Origin: Vulcanococcus sp. Clear-D1
Lineage (GTDB): Bacteria; Cyanobacteriota; Cyanobacteriia; PCC-6307; Cyanobiaceae
Assembly (NCBI RefSeq): GCF_014654725.1
Contig: NZ_JACVZV010000024.1
Coordinates: 205,011 to 269,010 of the forward strand
Reading direction: 5' to 3'
DNA length: 64,000 nucleotides
Shown one piece after another: positions 27,366 to 37,185 of the stretch. The notes under the pieces were generated by a model. That model was not told the DNA's origin. It saw nothing but the letters and a program-made list of their open reading frames with translations, and did no database searches. A program made the position numbers and the translations under genes. How positions within the stretch are numbered: position 1 is the stretch's first letter; each line of letters begins with the position of its first letter.

Positions 27366-29054
27366 TCACTCAGGCAGCCGGGGATCGGGATCCAGCGCAT
27401 TGGCCAAGGCCTCGAACTCGGCCTCCGGCTGACTGTGCAACAGCCGGATGATGTCCGCGCCGGGCGCGATGGCCTGAGCGAGCAGAGCGCCCGTGGCACC
27501 GGAGATCTGTGGCACCAGCCGCAGCAGTGCCTCTGGCAGCTGTTCCGGTGGCACCGTCATGGCCGTGTTCTGCACCCAGTCGAACGCCGCACGGCAGGCC
27601 CCATCCCGCACGGGCAGTGAGGTGAGCATGAACAGGCACTGGGGGGCATGGATCGCCAACTGCACCACACGTCGCTCCAGGCGCTGGCGCGCTGTCGGGA
27701 GCGCTTGCTCTGCCAGCGTGGATGGCGGGATCGCTGCGGCGATCGACTCCTGGTGGCTGTTAACGCCTTGCAGGGCAACTGTCAGCCGCTGCTCAGCCGA
27801 GCGGCGCAACACCCCATCAGCAAGTTGCTCGATCAGGGCCTGACCGGCCTGCTCCACGGCCTGGAGCGTCTCCAGTGATCGGGAAGCACTGTCTGCGGCC
27901 AGGGGAGCGAGGATGCGATCCAGGCGCCATTCCAGCCAGTGCCGGGCAGAAGCAATCAGGCCCTCAAGGGCGGTGGCTCCCTGGCTTCTGATGAGTCCAT
28001 CGGCGTCCTCTCCCTCCGGCAGCTGGACGACCGAGGCACTCAGACCTCCTGAGGTCAGCTGTGTTTGCAGCTGCTCGACCAAGCGCTCCGTGGCGGCCTG
28101 GCCGGCGCTGTCTCCATCAAGACCAATCAAAAGGTGCTTCATCCCCTGGCGCCTGAGGAGCTGCAGCTGCAACTCCGAGACGCTCGTGCCCAGGCAGGCC
28201 ACCGCTTGGGTGAACCCGGCCTGGTGGAGCTGGATTACATCCAGCGGACCTTCCACCAACAGCGCGGTGCCTTGCTTGCAGATCGCCTCTGCGGCTTGAT
28301 CCAGCCCGAAGACCACTCCATTGCGCTGAAAGAGCAGATCTCCTGTGCTGTTGCGGTATTTGGGCTCTTGGTTGCCAGTGGCGCGGCCGCAGAATCCCAC
28401 GGTCTGGCCGGAGGCGTCGTTGAGGGGGATCGTCAGCCGACCGCCAGCGATGCCCAGCTGCCATTTGCGCGCGGTCTCATGGCTGATGCCACGGGCCCGG
28501 AGGTAATCCGCTCCCTCACTTCCCTGCTCCAGCTGATGCAACAGGGCTTGGTGGAATTGCTGGCGCTGTTCGGTGCGCTGAGCCATCAGTTGCCGGCGCT
28601 CGCGCCACTCCTGCTCAAAGCGCTCCTGCGCCTCTGGATCACCCTCCGCCACGCTCACGCCGGTGCGGCGCGCCAGTTCGAGCACGGCTTCTTGAAAGCT
28701 CAGGCCCTGCCTGTCCTGCAGCCAGCCGATGGCATCGGTGCCTTTGCCGCAGACAAAGCAATGCACCCGGTTGCGGGTGGGGCTGACCAACAACGAGGGC
28801 CGGCGATCGTCGTGCCAGGGGCAGCGAGCCAAAAACTCCCGGCCGCTGCGCTTGAGCTCAGTGGGCCCAAAGAGATCCGTGATCTGGGCCCGCTCCCGCA
28901 CGCTCTCCAGCACCGCCGGTGTGAGCAACCCAGACGGGCGCACGGTGGGGTGCCCACTGGGTGCACGCCGGACTGCTCCTGCAACCACCCGATGGTGGGC
29001 GGCTTTGCCGCTAGCGCTGTCGATGGTGTTGGAGAGCATGGGCATCAGAGGCAC
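27366..29054 (-). CDS. DnaG-like DNA primase (CHC2 zinc finger and Toprim)
   Basis: FLARCPWHDDRRPSLLVSPTRNRVHCFVCGKGTDAIGWLQ; LLVEGPLDVIQLHQAGF; HLLIGLDGDSAGQAAT. Confidence 0.9.
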   Translation of the reverse strand: MPLMPMLSNTIDSASGKAAHHRVVAGAVRRAPSGHPTVRPSGLLTPAVLESVRERAQITDLFGPTELKRSGREFLARCPWHDDRRPSLLVSPTRNRVHCFVCGKGTDAIGWLQDRQGLSFQEAVLELARRTGVSVAEGDPEAQERFEQEWRERRQLMAQRTEQRQQFHQALLHQLEQGSEGADYLRARGISHETARKWQLGIAGGRLTIPLNDASGQTVGFCGRATGNQEPKYRNSTGDLLFQRNGVVFGLDQAAEAICKQGTALLVEGPLDVIQLHQAGFTQAVACLGTSVSELQLQLLRRQGMKHLLIGLDGDSAGQAATERLVEQLQTQLTSGGLSASVVQLPEGEDADGLIRSQGATALEGLIASARHWLEWRLDRILAPLAADSASRSLETLQAVEQAGQALIEQLADGVLRRSAEQRLTVALQGVNSHQESIAAAIPPSTLAEQALPTARQRLERRVVQLAIHAPQCLFMLTSLPVRDGACRAAFDWVQNTAMTVPPEQLPEALLRLVPQISGATGALLAQAIAPGADIIRLLHSQPEAEFEALANALDPDPRLPE

Positions 29055-30745
29055 TCCACGCCGGGGTACAGATCACTGCCAATGAACAGCTTGCGGGCCT
29101 CATCGCCCTCCAGGTAGCAGTGGCTCCGGTCCATCCGGATGGTGGTCTTGCTCAGGTCAGATCCACCGGCCATCTGGCCGTAGCGATATTTGCCGTGGTG
29201 CACCTCAAGCAGACCCGGCTGAGCCGGTGTGAATTCATCGAGCTTGGGCCGATCGATCAGCCACACCGCTGAGGCATAACGCTCCAGTTCTGAGGTCCCC
29301 GCCAGGTGGGAGACATCGGGGCCCGTGGGGTTGCCGTAAGCGCCGCGGTTCAGCTGCGCCACCACGAACATGTCGAGTTCACAGCGGCCAGCGATCGCTT
29401 TGATGGCCGTTGCCCTGGCGGCCAGTTCGGCGGTGGTGTTGCTCCCAAAACCGGGGGTGGGACCCATGGCGTGGAAGTGATCCAAGAACACCGCCGAGAG
29501 ATTGGGGTTGGCGCTCTTGCAGTCCTCCACCAGCGCTGCCAGCTCCTCCACCGTGGCCGCGAATTTGCTCTGGTACAGCACCTCACCCATGCGCTCGCCA
29601 TTGGGGGCGATGCCATCGGAGAACTGCGCTGCAAGCTGCTGGAGCTGCTCCAGGTCACGGCCCTCGATCACATCACCGCGGCCCTCCAGTTCGTTGGCTG
29701 AGTAGCGGGATGAGAAGACGCCACTGGCCTTGCGGCAGTAATTGGCCAGCAGGCGAGCACCGATGGCGCGGCGGCTCAATTCGCAGGAGAGCACGAGCAC
29801 CGAGGCACCGTTAAAGGCCAGGCCCATCGCCGCTGCAATGCCCACGGTGGTCTTGCCCACACCCGATCGCGCGGCCAACACCCAGGTGCTGTCGCCGGTC
29901 CCTGGGATCACACCACCGCGCATGTCGACGTCCAGCGAGGGGATGCCGGTGGAGATCGGTTTGGGGCGCCTATCGGCGGGTAAAGAAGCCAGAGCGAGGC
30001 ATTCGCGGCCGGCATCGCTCGGCCTGCACACCTGGAAGCTCTGGCGGTAGCGACCCGCAGTGATCGAGGTGGCGTCGTTCAACAGCTCACGGCAGCTCTC
30101 CAGTTCGCCATCGATCAGGGTGTCGACCTGCTCCCGCGCCAGGAGCTTGCGCAGCCCTGGATAGAACAGCCCCCTGGCCTTGGCGCTCTGGAACAACCGG
30201 CAGGCGATGGTGAAGTCCAGCTCGGGGTGGATGAGGCCGTCATCACCCCAGGCGATCACCTCAGACAGCGCCTCCTCCATCTGCAGCAAGGAGCCGCGGA
30301 AACGGCCGTCCAGGGCGCGTTGACGTACGTCTTCTCGGATGGCGTTGGCATTGAGCACATCAATGTCGCGGCGCCCGCGGAAGAGCTCATCGATCTCCAA
30401 CGCCAGCGCGCGCAGGCCCGGCTGACTCCAGATCGAGCCCGGCACCACCTCGTCAAAGCGCAGACCGATGGCCCGGCGGAACTGCCCCCAGCGCTCGCGT
30501 TGGTCGTCGGTACCCACCAACACAGCCGCCAGGAGATTCTTCTCGTGCTCCACCAGCGAATGGTTCGCCGGCAGGGTGGGCTTCTCCGCTGGGATCAGGC
30601 CGGCTGCTGTTTCCAGGAAGACCCCCTCATCGATCATCCGCTGGAGCAGCGCCGGATCAAAACCACCAGGGATGGTGGTTTTGAGCTCCTCGTTGCCGGG
30701 GTCGTTGTTACCGGCGCCGGGGTTGGTGTTTGGGTTGGTGGACAT
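29045..30745 (-). CDS. DnaB-like replicative helicase
   Basis: N-terminal DnaB-like domain; STWVLAARSGVGKTTVGIAAAMGLAFNGASVLVLSCELS; overlaps the primase start by 10 nt. Confidence 0.85.
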   Translation of the reverse strand: MSTNPNTNPGAGNNDPGNEELKTTIPGGFDPALLQRMIDEGVFLETAAGLIPAEKPTLPANHSLVEHEKNLLAAVLVGTDDQRERWGQFRRAIGLRFDEVVPGSIWSQPGLRALALEIDELFRGRRDIDVLNANAIREDVRQRALDGRFRGSLLQMEEALSEVIAWGDDGLIHPELDFTIACRLFQSAKARGLFYPGLRKLLAREQVDTLIDGELESCRELLNDATSITAGRYRQSFQVCRPSDAGRECLALASLPADRRPKPISTGIPSLDVDMRGGVIPGTGDSTWVLAARSGVGKTTVGIAAAMGLAFNGASVLVLSCELSRRAIGARLLANYCRKASGVFSSRYSANELEGRGDVIEGRDLEQLQQLAAQFSDGIAPNGERMGEVLYQSKFAATVEELAALVEDCKSANPNLSAVFLDHFHAMGPTPGFGSNTTAELAARATAIKAIAGRCELDMFVVAQLNRGAYGNPTGPDVSHLAGTSELERYASAVWLIDRPKLDEFTPAQPGLLEVHHGKYRYGQMAGGSDLSKTTIRMDRSHCYLEGDEARKLFIGSDLYPGVECL

Positions 30746-30781
30746 GGCGGTGATCAGCGATGGGACGTGTGGGCCCTGGAT

Positions 30782-31840
30782 TCAGCGCTTGGTCTCCTGG
30801 CCGAACTGTTCAGCGGCTTTGCCGGGTATGCCGAAACCGGCTGCTTCCAGGATTTCCGCCAGACGTTGCAGTTCGCTCGCCGGGAGCTTGGTGGCCTCCA
30901 TGCCACGCCCCTTCCACTCATGGCCATCCCAGAGAAGAAGCTTGCAGGCATGGCGATGGTCGGGGTGGTAGCCCGAGATGGCAGCCGGGCGGTTGTGGCC
31001 CACTCCTGGAGTGTTCCCACCGATGCCGCTGTAGGGCCGTCCGGTGTATTGAGCCGCATCAGCAACGCCCCAACAGAAGACATGCCAAAGCTCCTCACCC
31101 AGTCCTGCTGCCTTGCGATCGGCGGTGAACAACGCCGTGGCGCAATCCACACCGCTACGGCCCTGGGGGTAGGTCACGCGCCAGAACTCAGGCATGCGCT
31201 GTAGTGCCTGGATCAGCACCGACCAGAAGGCCTCAGCGCCTCCGGCGTGGCGGATCGCCTTCTGCAGCCGGCCCGCGAGAGCGTTACCCGTGGGCTTGTA
31301 GGCGGGCCAGGTCTCGGGCTTGTGCTGGTTGTAGGTGGCGGCGAACTGGGCGATCAATGGGCTCTGCACCGGCGCACGCTTGGGCTCAGCTGAGGGTTCC
31401 GACACCACCTGAGTCATCCCTCGGGGCTGGACAACGGCGCTGGCTTGCTCCACCGACCTGCTTGGGATTTCCTCGACAGGGCTGTCATCCACGGCCTCGA
31501 GATCAGCACCCTCATGGCCTGGATCCAGATGCTCCTCGGGCTCATGCAGGCGGATACAGAGCCCTGTGGTGCTGCTCGTGTAGCTCAACCAGCCGATGGC
31601 TTCCAGATCCTGGAGATCGGCTCGGATTTCACGCGGATGCAGATGCCAGGCTTCGGCAAGTTGGCGGCAGCCCACCTGAACATTGGTTCCTCCTCGAGCA
31701 CGGCATTGCAGATGCCCAAAGAGCGTGGCCACCCGCAAAGCACGGCTGGGTCGATGCGATCCCTTGCGTTCACGGTCGAGCTTCTGGAGGGCCCGGAAGG
31801 TGAGTTCAACGGCTTCTGTGCTGACGGCGTAAAAGCGCAT
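30782..31840 (-). CDS. winged-helix replication-initiator/loader-like protein
   Basis: N-terminal wH (RQLAEAWHLHPREIRADLQDLEAIGWLSY) and C-terminal YN...AIRHAGGAEAFWSVLIQALQRMPEFWR; precedes dnaB/dnaG-like genes. Confidence 0.55.
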   Translation of the reverse strand: MRFYAVSTEAVELTFRALQKLDRERKGSHRPSRALRVATLFGHLQCRARGGTNVQVGCRQLAEAWHLHPREIRADLQDLEAIGWLSYTSSTTGLCIRLHEPEEHLDPGHEGADLEAVDDSPVEEIPSRSVEQASAVVQPRGMTQVVSEPSAEPKRAPVQSPLIAQFAATYNQHKPETWPAYKPTGNALAGRLQKAIRHAGGAEAFWSVLIQALQRMPEFWRVTYPQGRSGVDCATALFTADRKAAGLGEELWHVFCWGVADAAQYTGRPYSGIGGNTPGVGHNRPAAISGYHPDHRHACKLLLWDGHEWKGRGMEATKLPASELQRLAEILEAAGFGIPGKAAEQFGQETKR

Positions 31841-31989
31841 TGGTGATGCAGCGACAACTGCGCTTGGTGGTCACCAGAGGCTACGAGCGGTGCCCTAGAA
31901 CCCAGTGCTGGCCTTGATTTCTTGGATCTGCTCCATGCACACAACCAGGCAGCCGGCTCTCTTCCTGCTCTCATCCACCCAAGGAGCGG

Positions 31990-32135
31990 CTGTTTGGTCT
32001 GTTCTTTTGGTTTTCTTCTCTAAGACTTTTAGAGAGATATAGATGGTGGTCCAATCTGATCCACCCCCTGTGACCAATCTGGCTACAGCAACCGGTCCAA
32101 TCTGGATACAGCGATCAGATCGTTCTGGCTACAGC
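31990..32135. repeat. candidate iteron replication origin
   Basis: CAATCTGATCCACCC (32052), CAATCTGGCTACAGC (32075), CAATCTGGATACAGC (32098), CGTTCTGGCTACAGC (32121), exact 23-bp period; adjacent AT-rich tract. Confidence 0.75.
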
Positions 32136-32297
32136 CCAGGCGGCTTGGCCGGGAAGCGTGTGATCAGATTGATCCAGCCGCTATGCACCTGAGGCCAAGT
32201 TGCACCCACCCCAGACGCCACCGCCATAGCCCACATCGCACACGCGGCGCAAGGGTGAAACCACGGGGAATGCTCCCGGCAGTTGCGGCTATGTCCC

Positions 32298-33230
32298 ATG
32301 CCTCCCCGTCATGCCCCGATGGCCCCCACCGTCAACAGCTGGCTGAACACCAGCGGTGCCCATCGCCCCCTGTGCGAGCGCACGGTGATGGAGCTCTCCC
32401 GCCGCATTCAGCGCTGGCAGAAGCACCCAGACGGCCCGGCTCATGCCCCCAAGCCCGTGCGTCGCAGTGCCCTGCGGGCGCGCGAGCAACTCGTGCGCCA
32501 CAACCTCGGCCTGGTGGCTCACACCTGGAGCCGCCATCGCTGCAGCCTGCCCGCTCATGACGACACCACTGCCGATGCGCTGCAGGAAGCAGCGCTGAAC
32601 CTGGTGCGGGCAGCAGAAAAGTTCGATCCCACCAAGGGTTACCGCTTCTCCACCTATGCCAGCTTCTGGGTGCGGCGCGGCTTCTCGGAGTTCGAGCGCT
32701 ACGCCAAGCGAGTGATCCGCTTCCCCGCCGAGAAGGCGGCGGTGGTGATCAAGGCATTGCGCCTCAGCCAGGAGCATCTGGCGAACAGCGGCGATGAACC
32801 ATCCCTGGAGTGGCTGGCGGGGCAGCTCACCTACAAGGGCAAAGCCGTAACGGTGGACCAGCTGGCCACCTTGCTGCAGCAATGGGAGGCCACCCGCACC
32901 GGCTCCATCGATGCGGGTGATGACAACAGCGAGGAGCACAGCGGCAGCACGCGGCTGGATCAGGCCTCCCTGCGCCAGGCCGCAGAGCAGGAGCTGGCAG
33001 ATGCCAGCGATCCGCAGCAATCAGTCCTGCCCGAACTCATGGCCTGTCTGGATGAACAGGAGCATCGGATCATCCGCAACTGCTACCTACGCCGACCACC
33101 GCTGAGCGCCTTCCAACTGCGCAAAGCGATGGGCGGCATGGAGAGCGAGCAGCTCGAGCAGTTGGAGCAGCAAGCCCTCGAGAAGCTGCGCCAGGCGGCG
33201 GAGAAGCAAAGACACGAGTTCAACGCCTGA
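32298..33230 (+). CDS. sigma-70 family RNA polymerase sigma factor
   Basis: ADALQEAALNLVRAAEKFDPTKGYRFSTYASFWVRRGFSEFERYAKRVIRFPAE. Confidence 0.85.
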   Translation: MPPRHAPMAPTVNSWLNTSGAHRPLCERTVMELSRRIQRWQKHPDGPAHAPKPVRRSALRAREQLVRHNLGLVAHTWSRHRCSLPAHDDTTADALQEAALNLVRAAEKFDPTKGYRFSTYASFWVRRGFSEFERYAKRVIRFPAEKAAVVIKALRLSQEHLANSGDEPSLEWLAGQLTYKGKAVTVDQLATLLQQWEATRTGSIDAGDDNSEEHSGSTRLDQASLRQAAEQELADASDPQQSVLPELMACLDEQEHRIIRNCYLRRPPLSAFQLRKAMGGMESEQLEQLEQQALEKLRQAAEKQRHEFNA

Positions 33231-33258
33231 ATCATCACGGTGGAAAAGACCAGAGCAC

Positions 33259-33290
33259 AACGCCCAGGGGCAAGTCCCCTCTGGGCGTTT
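33259..33290 (+). terminator. Rho-independent-like terminator
   Basis: AACGCCCAGGGG-caagt-CCCCTCTGGGCGTTT. Confidence 0.75.
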
Positions 33291-33349
33291 GTGGTCTGTG
33301 GCGCAGTTCTCTGGCTTGTTGCTACAGCGGGGGGATCGACCTGGGGGTC

Positions 33350-34144
33350 ATGCAACCCGAGGACTTGCGCTGCCAGATCCAGACGCTGCAACAGACGATT
33401 GAGCGCCTTCTGGAGGGCTGGACCCTGGTGGTCTGCTCCAGTCATCAGCGCTTTGTGGACACCGCAGCGTTGCTCTTACCGGCGTTGCAGTTCACCTCCC
33501 ATTCCACAGCCGAGTGCTTGGCGTTGGCCCTGCCCAGCAACGGCCAGTTGCTGGTGCTCTGCGACGACGACGGCGCCGATGGCGGTGCTGTGGAGTTGAT
33601 CACACTGATGCGCGAGCGCCACGGCGATGAGCGTTGCCGCTTCCTGCTTTGCCTGGATGCGGAGATCGCCGCCTCGCGCTTGGTGCACCTCTGGCGCCTG
33701 CGGCCCGATGGCATCAGCTGCCGAGAACACTGCGGCAGCGGGCGGCTCTTGCAGTGCGTGGCCGTGTTGCTCCGCAACGGCCGCTACGAAGACCCCGACC
33801 TCTCCGACCGCCTGCGTCAGCTGTTCGCCGATGTCACACCAGACGGCGAGGGCGTGGGGTTGACCTTGCGAGAAGAGCGCTTGATGCGGATGGTGGCCTG
33901 CGGACGCACCAGCCGTCAGATCGGGTCGCAGTTCGATCTACGCGCCGATTCGGTGCGCAAGCTCTTCTGTGAGCTCTACAAAAAAACAGGCGCCACTGGT
34001 CGAGGCGCCCTGATGGTCTGGGGTTTGGAGCACGGCGTGCTCAAGCAGCAAGACCTCGCTTGCCAGCTGCGGCCTCCACGGAAACCAGCGCGGGCCTCCG
34101 GGGCAGGTGGCAGCAAGCGCCGGAACCGGGCAACACATCGCTGA
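33350..34144 (+). CDS. LuxR-type HTH transcriptional regulator
   Basis: C-terminal LTLREERLMRMVACGRTSRQIGSQFDLRADSVRKLFCELYKKTGATGRGAL. Confidence 0.7.
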   Translation: MQPEDLRCQIQTLQQTIERLLEGWTLVVCSSHQRFVDTAALLLPALQFTSHSTAECLALALPSNGQLLVLCDDDGADGGAVELITLMRERHGDERCRFLLCLDAEIAASRLVHLWRLRPDGISCREHCGSGRLLQCVAVLLRNGRYEDPDLSDRLRQLFADVTPDGEGVGLTLREERLMRMVACGRTSRQIGSQFDLRADSVRKLFCELYKKTGATGRGALMVWGLEHGVLKQQDLACQLRPPRKPARASGAGGSKRRNRATHR

Positions 34145-34496
34145 GGCGCTGGGCTGATAGCAACGCATCGAGCTCCACGATCTGCACCGCCTCGCGCTGA
34201 CGGGGCAGCCAACCGGCGAGTAGGCGCCGATCACCCAGGGGCAGTGGCAGGGGGAGCTCGAGTCGTTGGCCAAGGAACGGCAACCAGCGCTCGATGCCAT
34301 CGCTCTCGCGCCAGGGCTCAAAGCTGGCCACCTCCACCAGCTGCTTGAGCGTGGTTTCGCCGTAGCTGAGCGAGGTGAGATACATCACGTCCTTGAGTTG
34401 CTCAGCCTCCAGGGGCAGGGGCATCCAGAAACCGCGATCAGCGGCGTTCTCGATTGCATCGCGGTGGTGGTGGGTGAGCAGAACCTTGGTGGTCAT
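34041..34496 (-). CDS. hypothetical protein
   Basis: MTTKVLLTHHHRDAIENAADRGFWMPLPLEAEQLKDVMYL...; 3' end overlaps the convergent LuxR gene. Confidence 0.55.
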   Translation of the reverse strand: MTTKVLLTHHHRDAIENAADRGFWMPLPLEAEQLKDVMYLTSLSYGETTLKQLVEVASFEPWRESDGIERWLPFLGQRLELPLPLPLGDRRLLAGWLPRQREAVQIVELDALLSAQRLSDVLPGSGACCHLPRRPALVSVEAAAGKRGLAA

Positions 34497-34549
34497 GGCG
34501 GTGAGGAATCACTGCACCGGTTCTGGCTTTGAAGCCCCCAGCTCCACCG

Positions 34550-34608
34550 CCCACAGCTGTGGGCTCACCTACCCCACAAGTGTGGGATCAACGCCCCACA
34601 CCTGTGGG
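34550..34608. promoter_or_regulatory. three phased palindromes (operator or iteron array)
   Basis: CCCACA-NN-TGTGGG at 34550, 34573, 34595. Confidence 0.75.
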
Positions 34609-34796
34609 ATGAGCGTTGGCATGCAGATGGCGACGTCCTGTCGCGATGGGGGGTTTCACGGATCCGTCTGTGGCTGAGGAGTGCCATTCCCTCAGCCTTT
34701 CTTCCAGCGCCCCGCCACCCAACGCAGCCCCAATCCCAGCGAAACAGGGGCTCTGCCCCTCCCCCTCGGAACCCTATGGGGAGTTGCCTGACATTC

Positions 34797-35015
34797 ATGT
34801 CTGACGTTGTTCGTGCAGGCGCCATCGGCGCTCTGATGGCGGTGGTGGTGCAGGCGTGCGGGCCTACACCGCTCGGGGCGATGGTGAGCGGGGCATTTGT
34901 TGTGCCGGCCTTTGCCGCCAGATCGGTTGAAGTCACTGGGAATCAGAGCAACGCCGGTAGCCTCCCGCACCTGCAAATCCCTGCATGCCAAGACGCTGCC
35001 TGCGCCGCCCGATGA
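34797..35015 (+). CDS. small secreted/membrane protein
   Basis: MSDVVRAGAIGALMAVVVQACGPTPLGAMVSGAFVVPAFAA; ATGA overlap with a possible start of the next gene. Confidence 0.4.
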   Translation: MSDVVRAGAIGALMAVVVQACGPTPLGAMVSGAFVVPAFAARSVEVTGNQSNAGSLPHLQIPACQDAACAAR

Positions 35016-35425
35016 CCAGTGCTCAGCGGGCCTTTGCCTGCGAGCACCTGGGCCTGGCGCATCAACAGGCGCACCGCTTTGCCCGCCGCTGGTCGATGGC
35101 CGTTGATGACCTGATCGGCCCTGCTTATGAGGGCCTGTGCAAGGGCGCCATCGGCTTTGATCCTGCGCTCGGTCACCGGCCCTCGAGCTATCTCGTCCCC
35201 AAGGTGAAGGGCGAGTTGCTGCACCACCTGCGCGATACGGGCTTCTCGCTGCGCATCAGCCACCGGCTGCGGGAGCTGTGGATCAAAGCCCGCCGATACG
35301 TGGCCCAGGGGCTCAGCGATCAGCAGATCGCAGAAGCGCTGGATGTACCGCTGGAGCGCTGGCTGGATTGCCGCCGCGCCTGCGGACAACGGCCCGTACC
35401 ACTGCATGAGGTCGAGCGCGATTGA
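35012..35425 (+). CDS. short sigma-70-like factor (regions 2-3)
   Basis: AHRFARRWSMAVDDLIGPAYEGLCKGAIGFDPALGHRPSSYLVPKVKGELLHHLRDTGFSLRISHRLRELWIKA; an upstream start at 34985 is possible. Confidence 0.65.
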   Translation: MTSAQRAFACEHLGLAHQQAHRFARRWSMAVDDLIGPAYEGLCKGAIGFDPALGHRPSSYLVPKVKGELLHHLRDTGFSLRISHRLRELWIKARRYVAQGLSDQQIAEALDVPLERWLDCRRACGQRPVPLHEVERD

Positions 35426-35536
35426 GCGCAGACGTTGATGTCCATGTCGGAACCCTTTTGGGTCCCCGCAGCCTCTTGAACGTCCCACCCAGTTCTCACA
35501 AGCACAGCGAGTAGCCTCCCGCACCTGCACTTTTTT

Positions 35537-36742
35537 ATGGGTTCAGCCAAACACCGCCAACAACCATCCCGTCATCTCCCAGGCCGGGGGCAAACACCGT
35601 CAAGCAGCAACGAACAAGACCGCGAAACGCTGCAGTTCAACGTGCGCCTGGCCAAGGCCCGCCAGGCCCAGGCCGACACCAACCGGATCGAGCGCAAGGC
35701 CTTCCGTGAGCATGCCCGCATTGAAAATGCGGTAGCTGCTTACACCCGTGAGCTCTGCGCCCGGCTGGATGAGCAACAGTTCACCAAGGGCATTCAGCTC
35801 ACCTCCATCCCGGAGGGCGGCAATTCGGTGTTGATCGTGCAGCTCAGTGATCTGCACTTCAACGAGCAGGTCGATCTCCCCTCAAATCAGTACAACTTCA
35901 CCATCGCAGCCCAGCGGCTACGCAAGCTCGCGCAGCGCGTCAAGCAGCTGGGCCAGAGCTATGGCGCCCGCAAGGTGGTGGTGGCCTGCCTTGGGGATTT
36001 CCTCAACAGCGACCGCCGCCTCGATGAGCTGCTCAGCAACGCGCACAACCGCTCCTGTGCAGCGATGTTGGCCGCTGATCTCCTCAAGACCTTCCTGCTC
36101 GATCTCCGCGAGATGTTCGCGATTGAGGTGTACAGCATCACCGGCAATGAAAGCCGCGTGAGCAAGGAGCTGGGCTGGAGTGATGCCCTCGCCACCGACA
36201 GCTACGACCTAATGATCTACGCGATCCTCAAGCAGGGCTTTGGCGAGACTGATGGCATTCAGTTCTGCGGCTTTCGGGCCAACGAACTGGTGTTCCAGGT
36301 GATGGGCCGCACCTTCCTCTGCCTGCATGGCCACCAGATCGGGACGAATGTGCAGAAGTCCGTGCAGGAAATCATGGGCAAGTACGCCGCCCAGGGCATC
36401 ACGGTGGACTACACCCTGTTCGGCCACATGCACGCCAGCGCCATCGGCGACTACCACGCGCGCAATGCCTCCCTGGTGGGCAGCAACGCCTACTCAGAAG
36501 CGGGGCTGAACTTCTGCAGCAAGGCGGCTCAGAACGTCCACATCATCACCGCTGCTCCAGCCGCAGATCCCAAGGCCAAACAGGCCAAGCCTGCAGCCGC
36601 CAGCATCGATGGGATGAAGGTTGATCTGCAGGACGTCACCGGCATCGAGCCCTACGTGTTCAACCGCGAATGGGAGGCCTACAGCCCCAAAAGCGAAAGC
36701 AAGCTCCACACCCCCTCTGTCGTTTACCAGGTTGTTGTCTGA
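35537..36742 (+). CDS. phage/plasmid-type metallophosphoesterase
   Basis: VLIVQLSDLHFNEQ...CLGDFLNSDRRLDE...ITGNESR...LCLHGHQIG...LFGHMHASA. Confidence 0.8.
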   Translation: MGSAKHRQQPSRHLPGRGQTPSSSNEQDRETLQFNVRLAKARQAQADTNRIERKAFREHARIENAVAAYTRELCARLDEQQFTKGIQLTSIPEGGNSVLIVQLSDLHFNEQVDLPSNQYNFTIAAQRLRKLAQRVKQLGQSYGARKVVVACLGDFLNSDRRLDELLSNAHNRSCAAMLAADLLKTFLLDLREMFAIEVYSITGNESRVSKELGWSDALATDSYDLMIYAILKQGFGETDGIQFCGFRANELVFQVMGRTFLCLHGHQIGTNVQKSVQEIMGKYAAQGITVDYTLFGHMHASAIGDYHARNASLVGSNAYSEAGLNFCSKAAQNVHIITAAPAADPKAKQAKPAAASIDGMKVDLQDVTGIEPYVFNREWEAYSPKSESKLHTPSVVYQVVV

Positions 36743-37131
36743 TGACTGTCTCCACTCCTTCTCGCACTTGCACCTGCGCCAAGGGCGCAAGCGACACCAT
36801 CACCGCCACTGAGCTCCAGAGCGCGCTGCTCCAGGCCATCACCGGGCTGACGCAACTGGTGAGCCAGCTCAGCCAACAGTTCCCCATCGCCAAGCCCGCG
36901 GCGGCGGCCGAGCCCTGGATGGAGGAACGCGACAACGCAGTGAATCAATCCATCGCTCCGCGCTGCAGCGCCAACCTCACCCCCTTCTGGGATGAGCTGT
37001 CGGTCAAAAAGCTGCGCTCCTTCCTGCGCAGCTACCCCATTGATCGCTCCTCCCTGCCAGCCCCGATCGAACTGCTGCGCCGCAGCGAGCTCATCGAAGC
37101 CCTCAACCAAATCCAAGCACTCGGTGCTTAA
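36741..37131 (+). CDS. hypothetical protein
   Basis: MTVSTPSRTCTCAKGASDTITATELQSALLQAITGL; overlaps the preceding stop. Confidence 0.6.
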
Positions 37132-37185
37132 GGGGCCAAAGGCCCCCTCACGAATCAGACCCGTTCACGCATTCCTCACACGCCT

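Noticed and set aside
28065-29117. 350-aa plus-strand ORF
   Set aside because: Antisense to the primase, a shadow ORF
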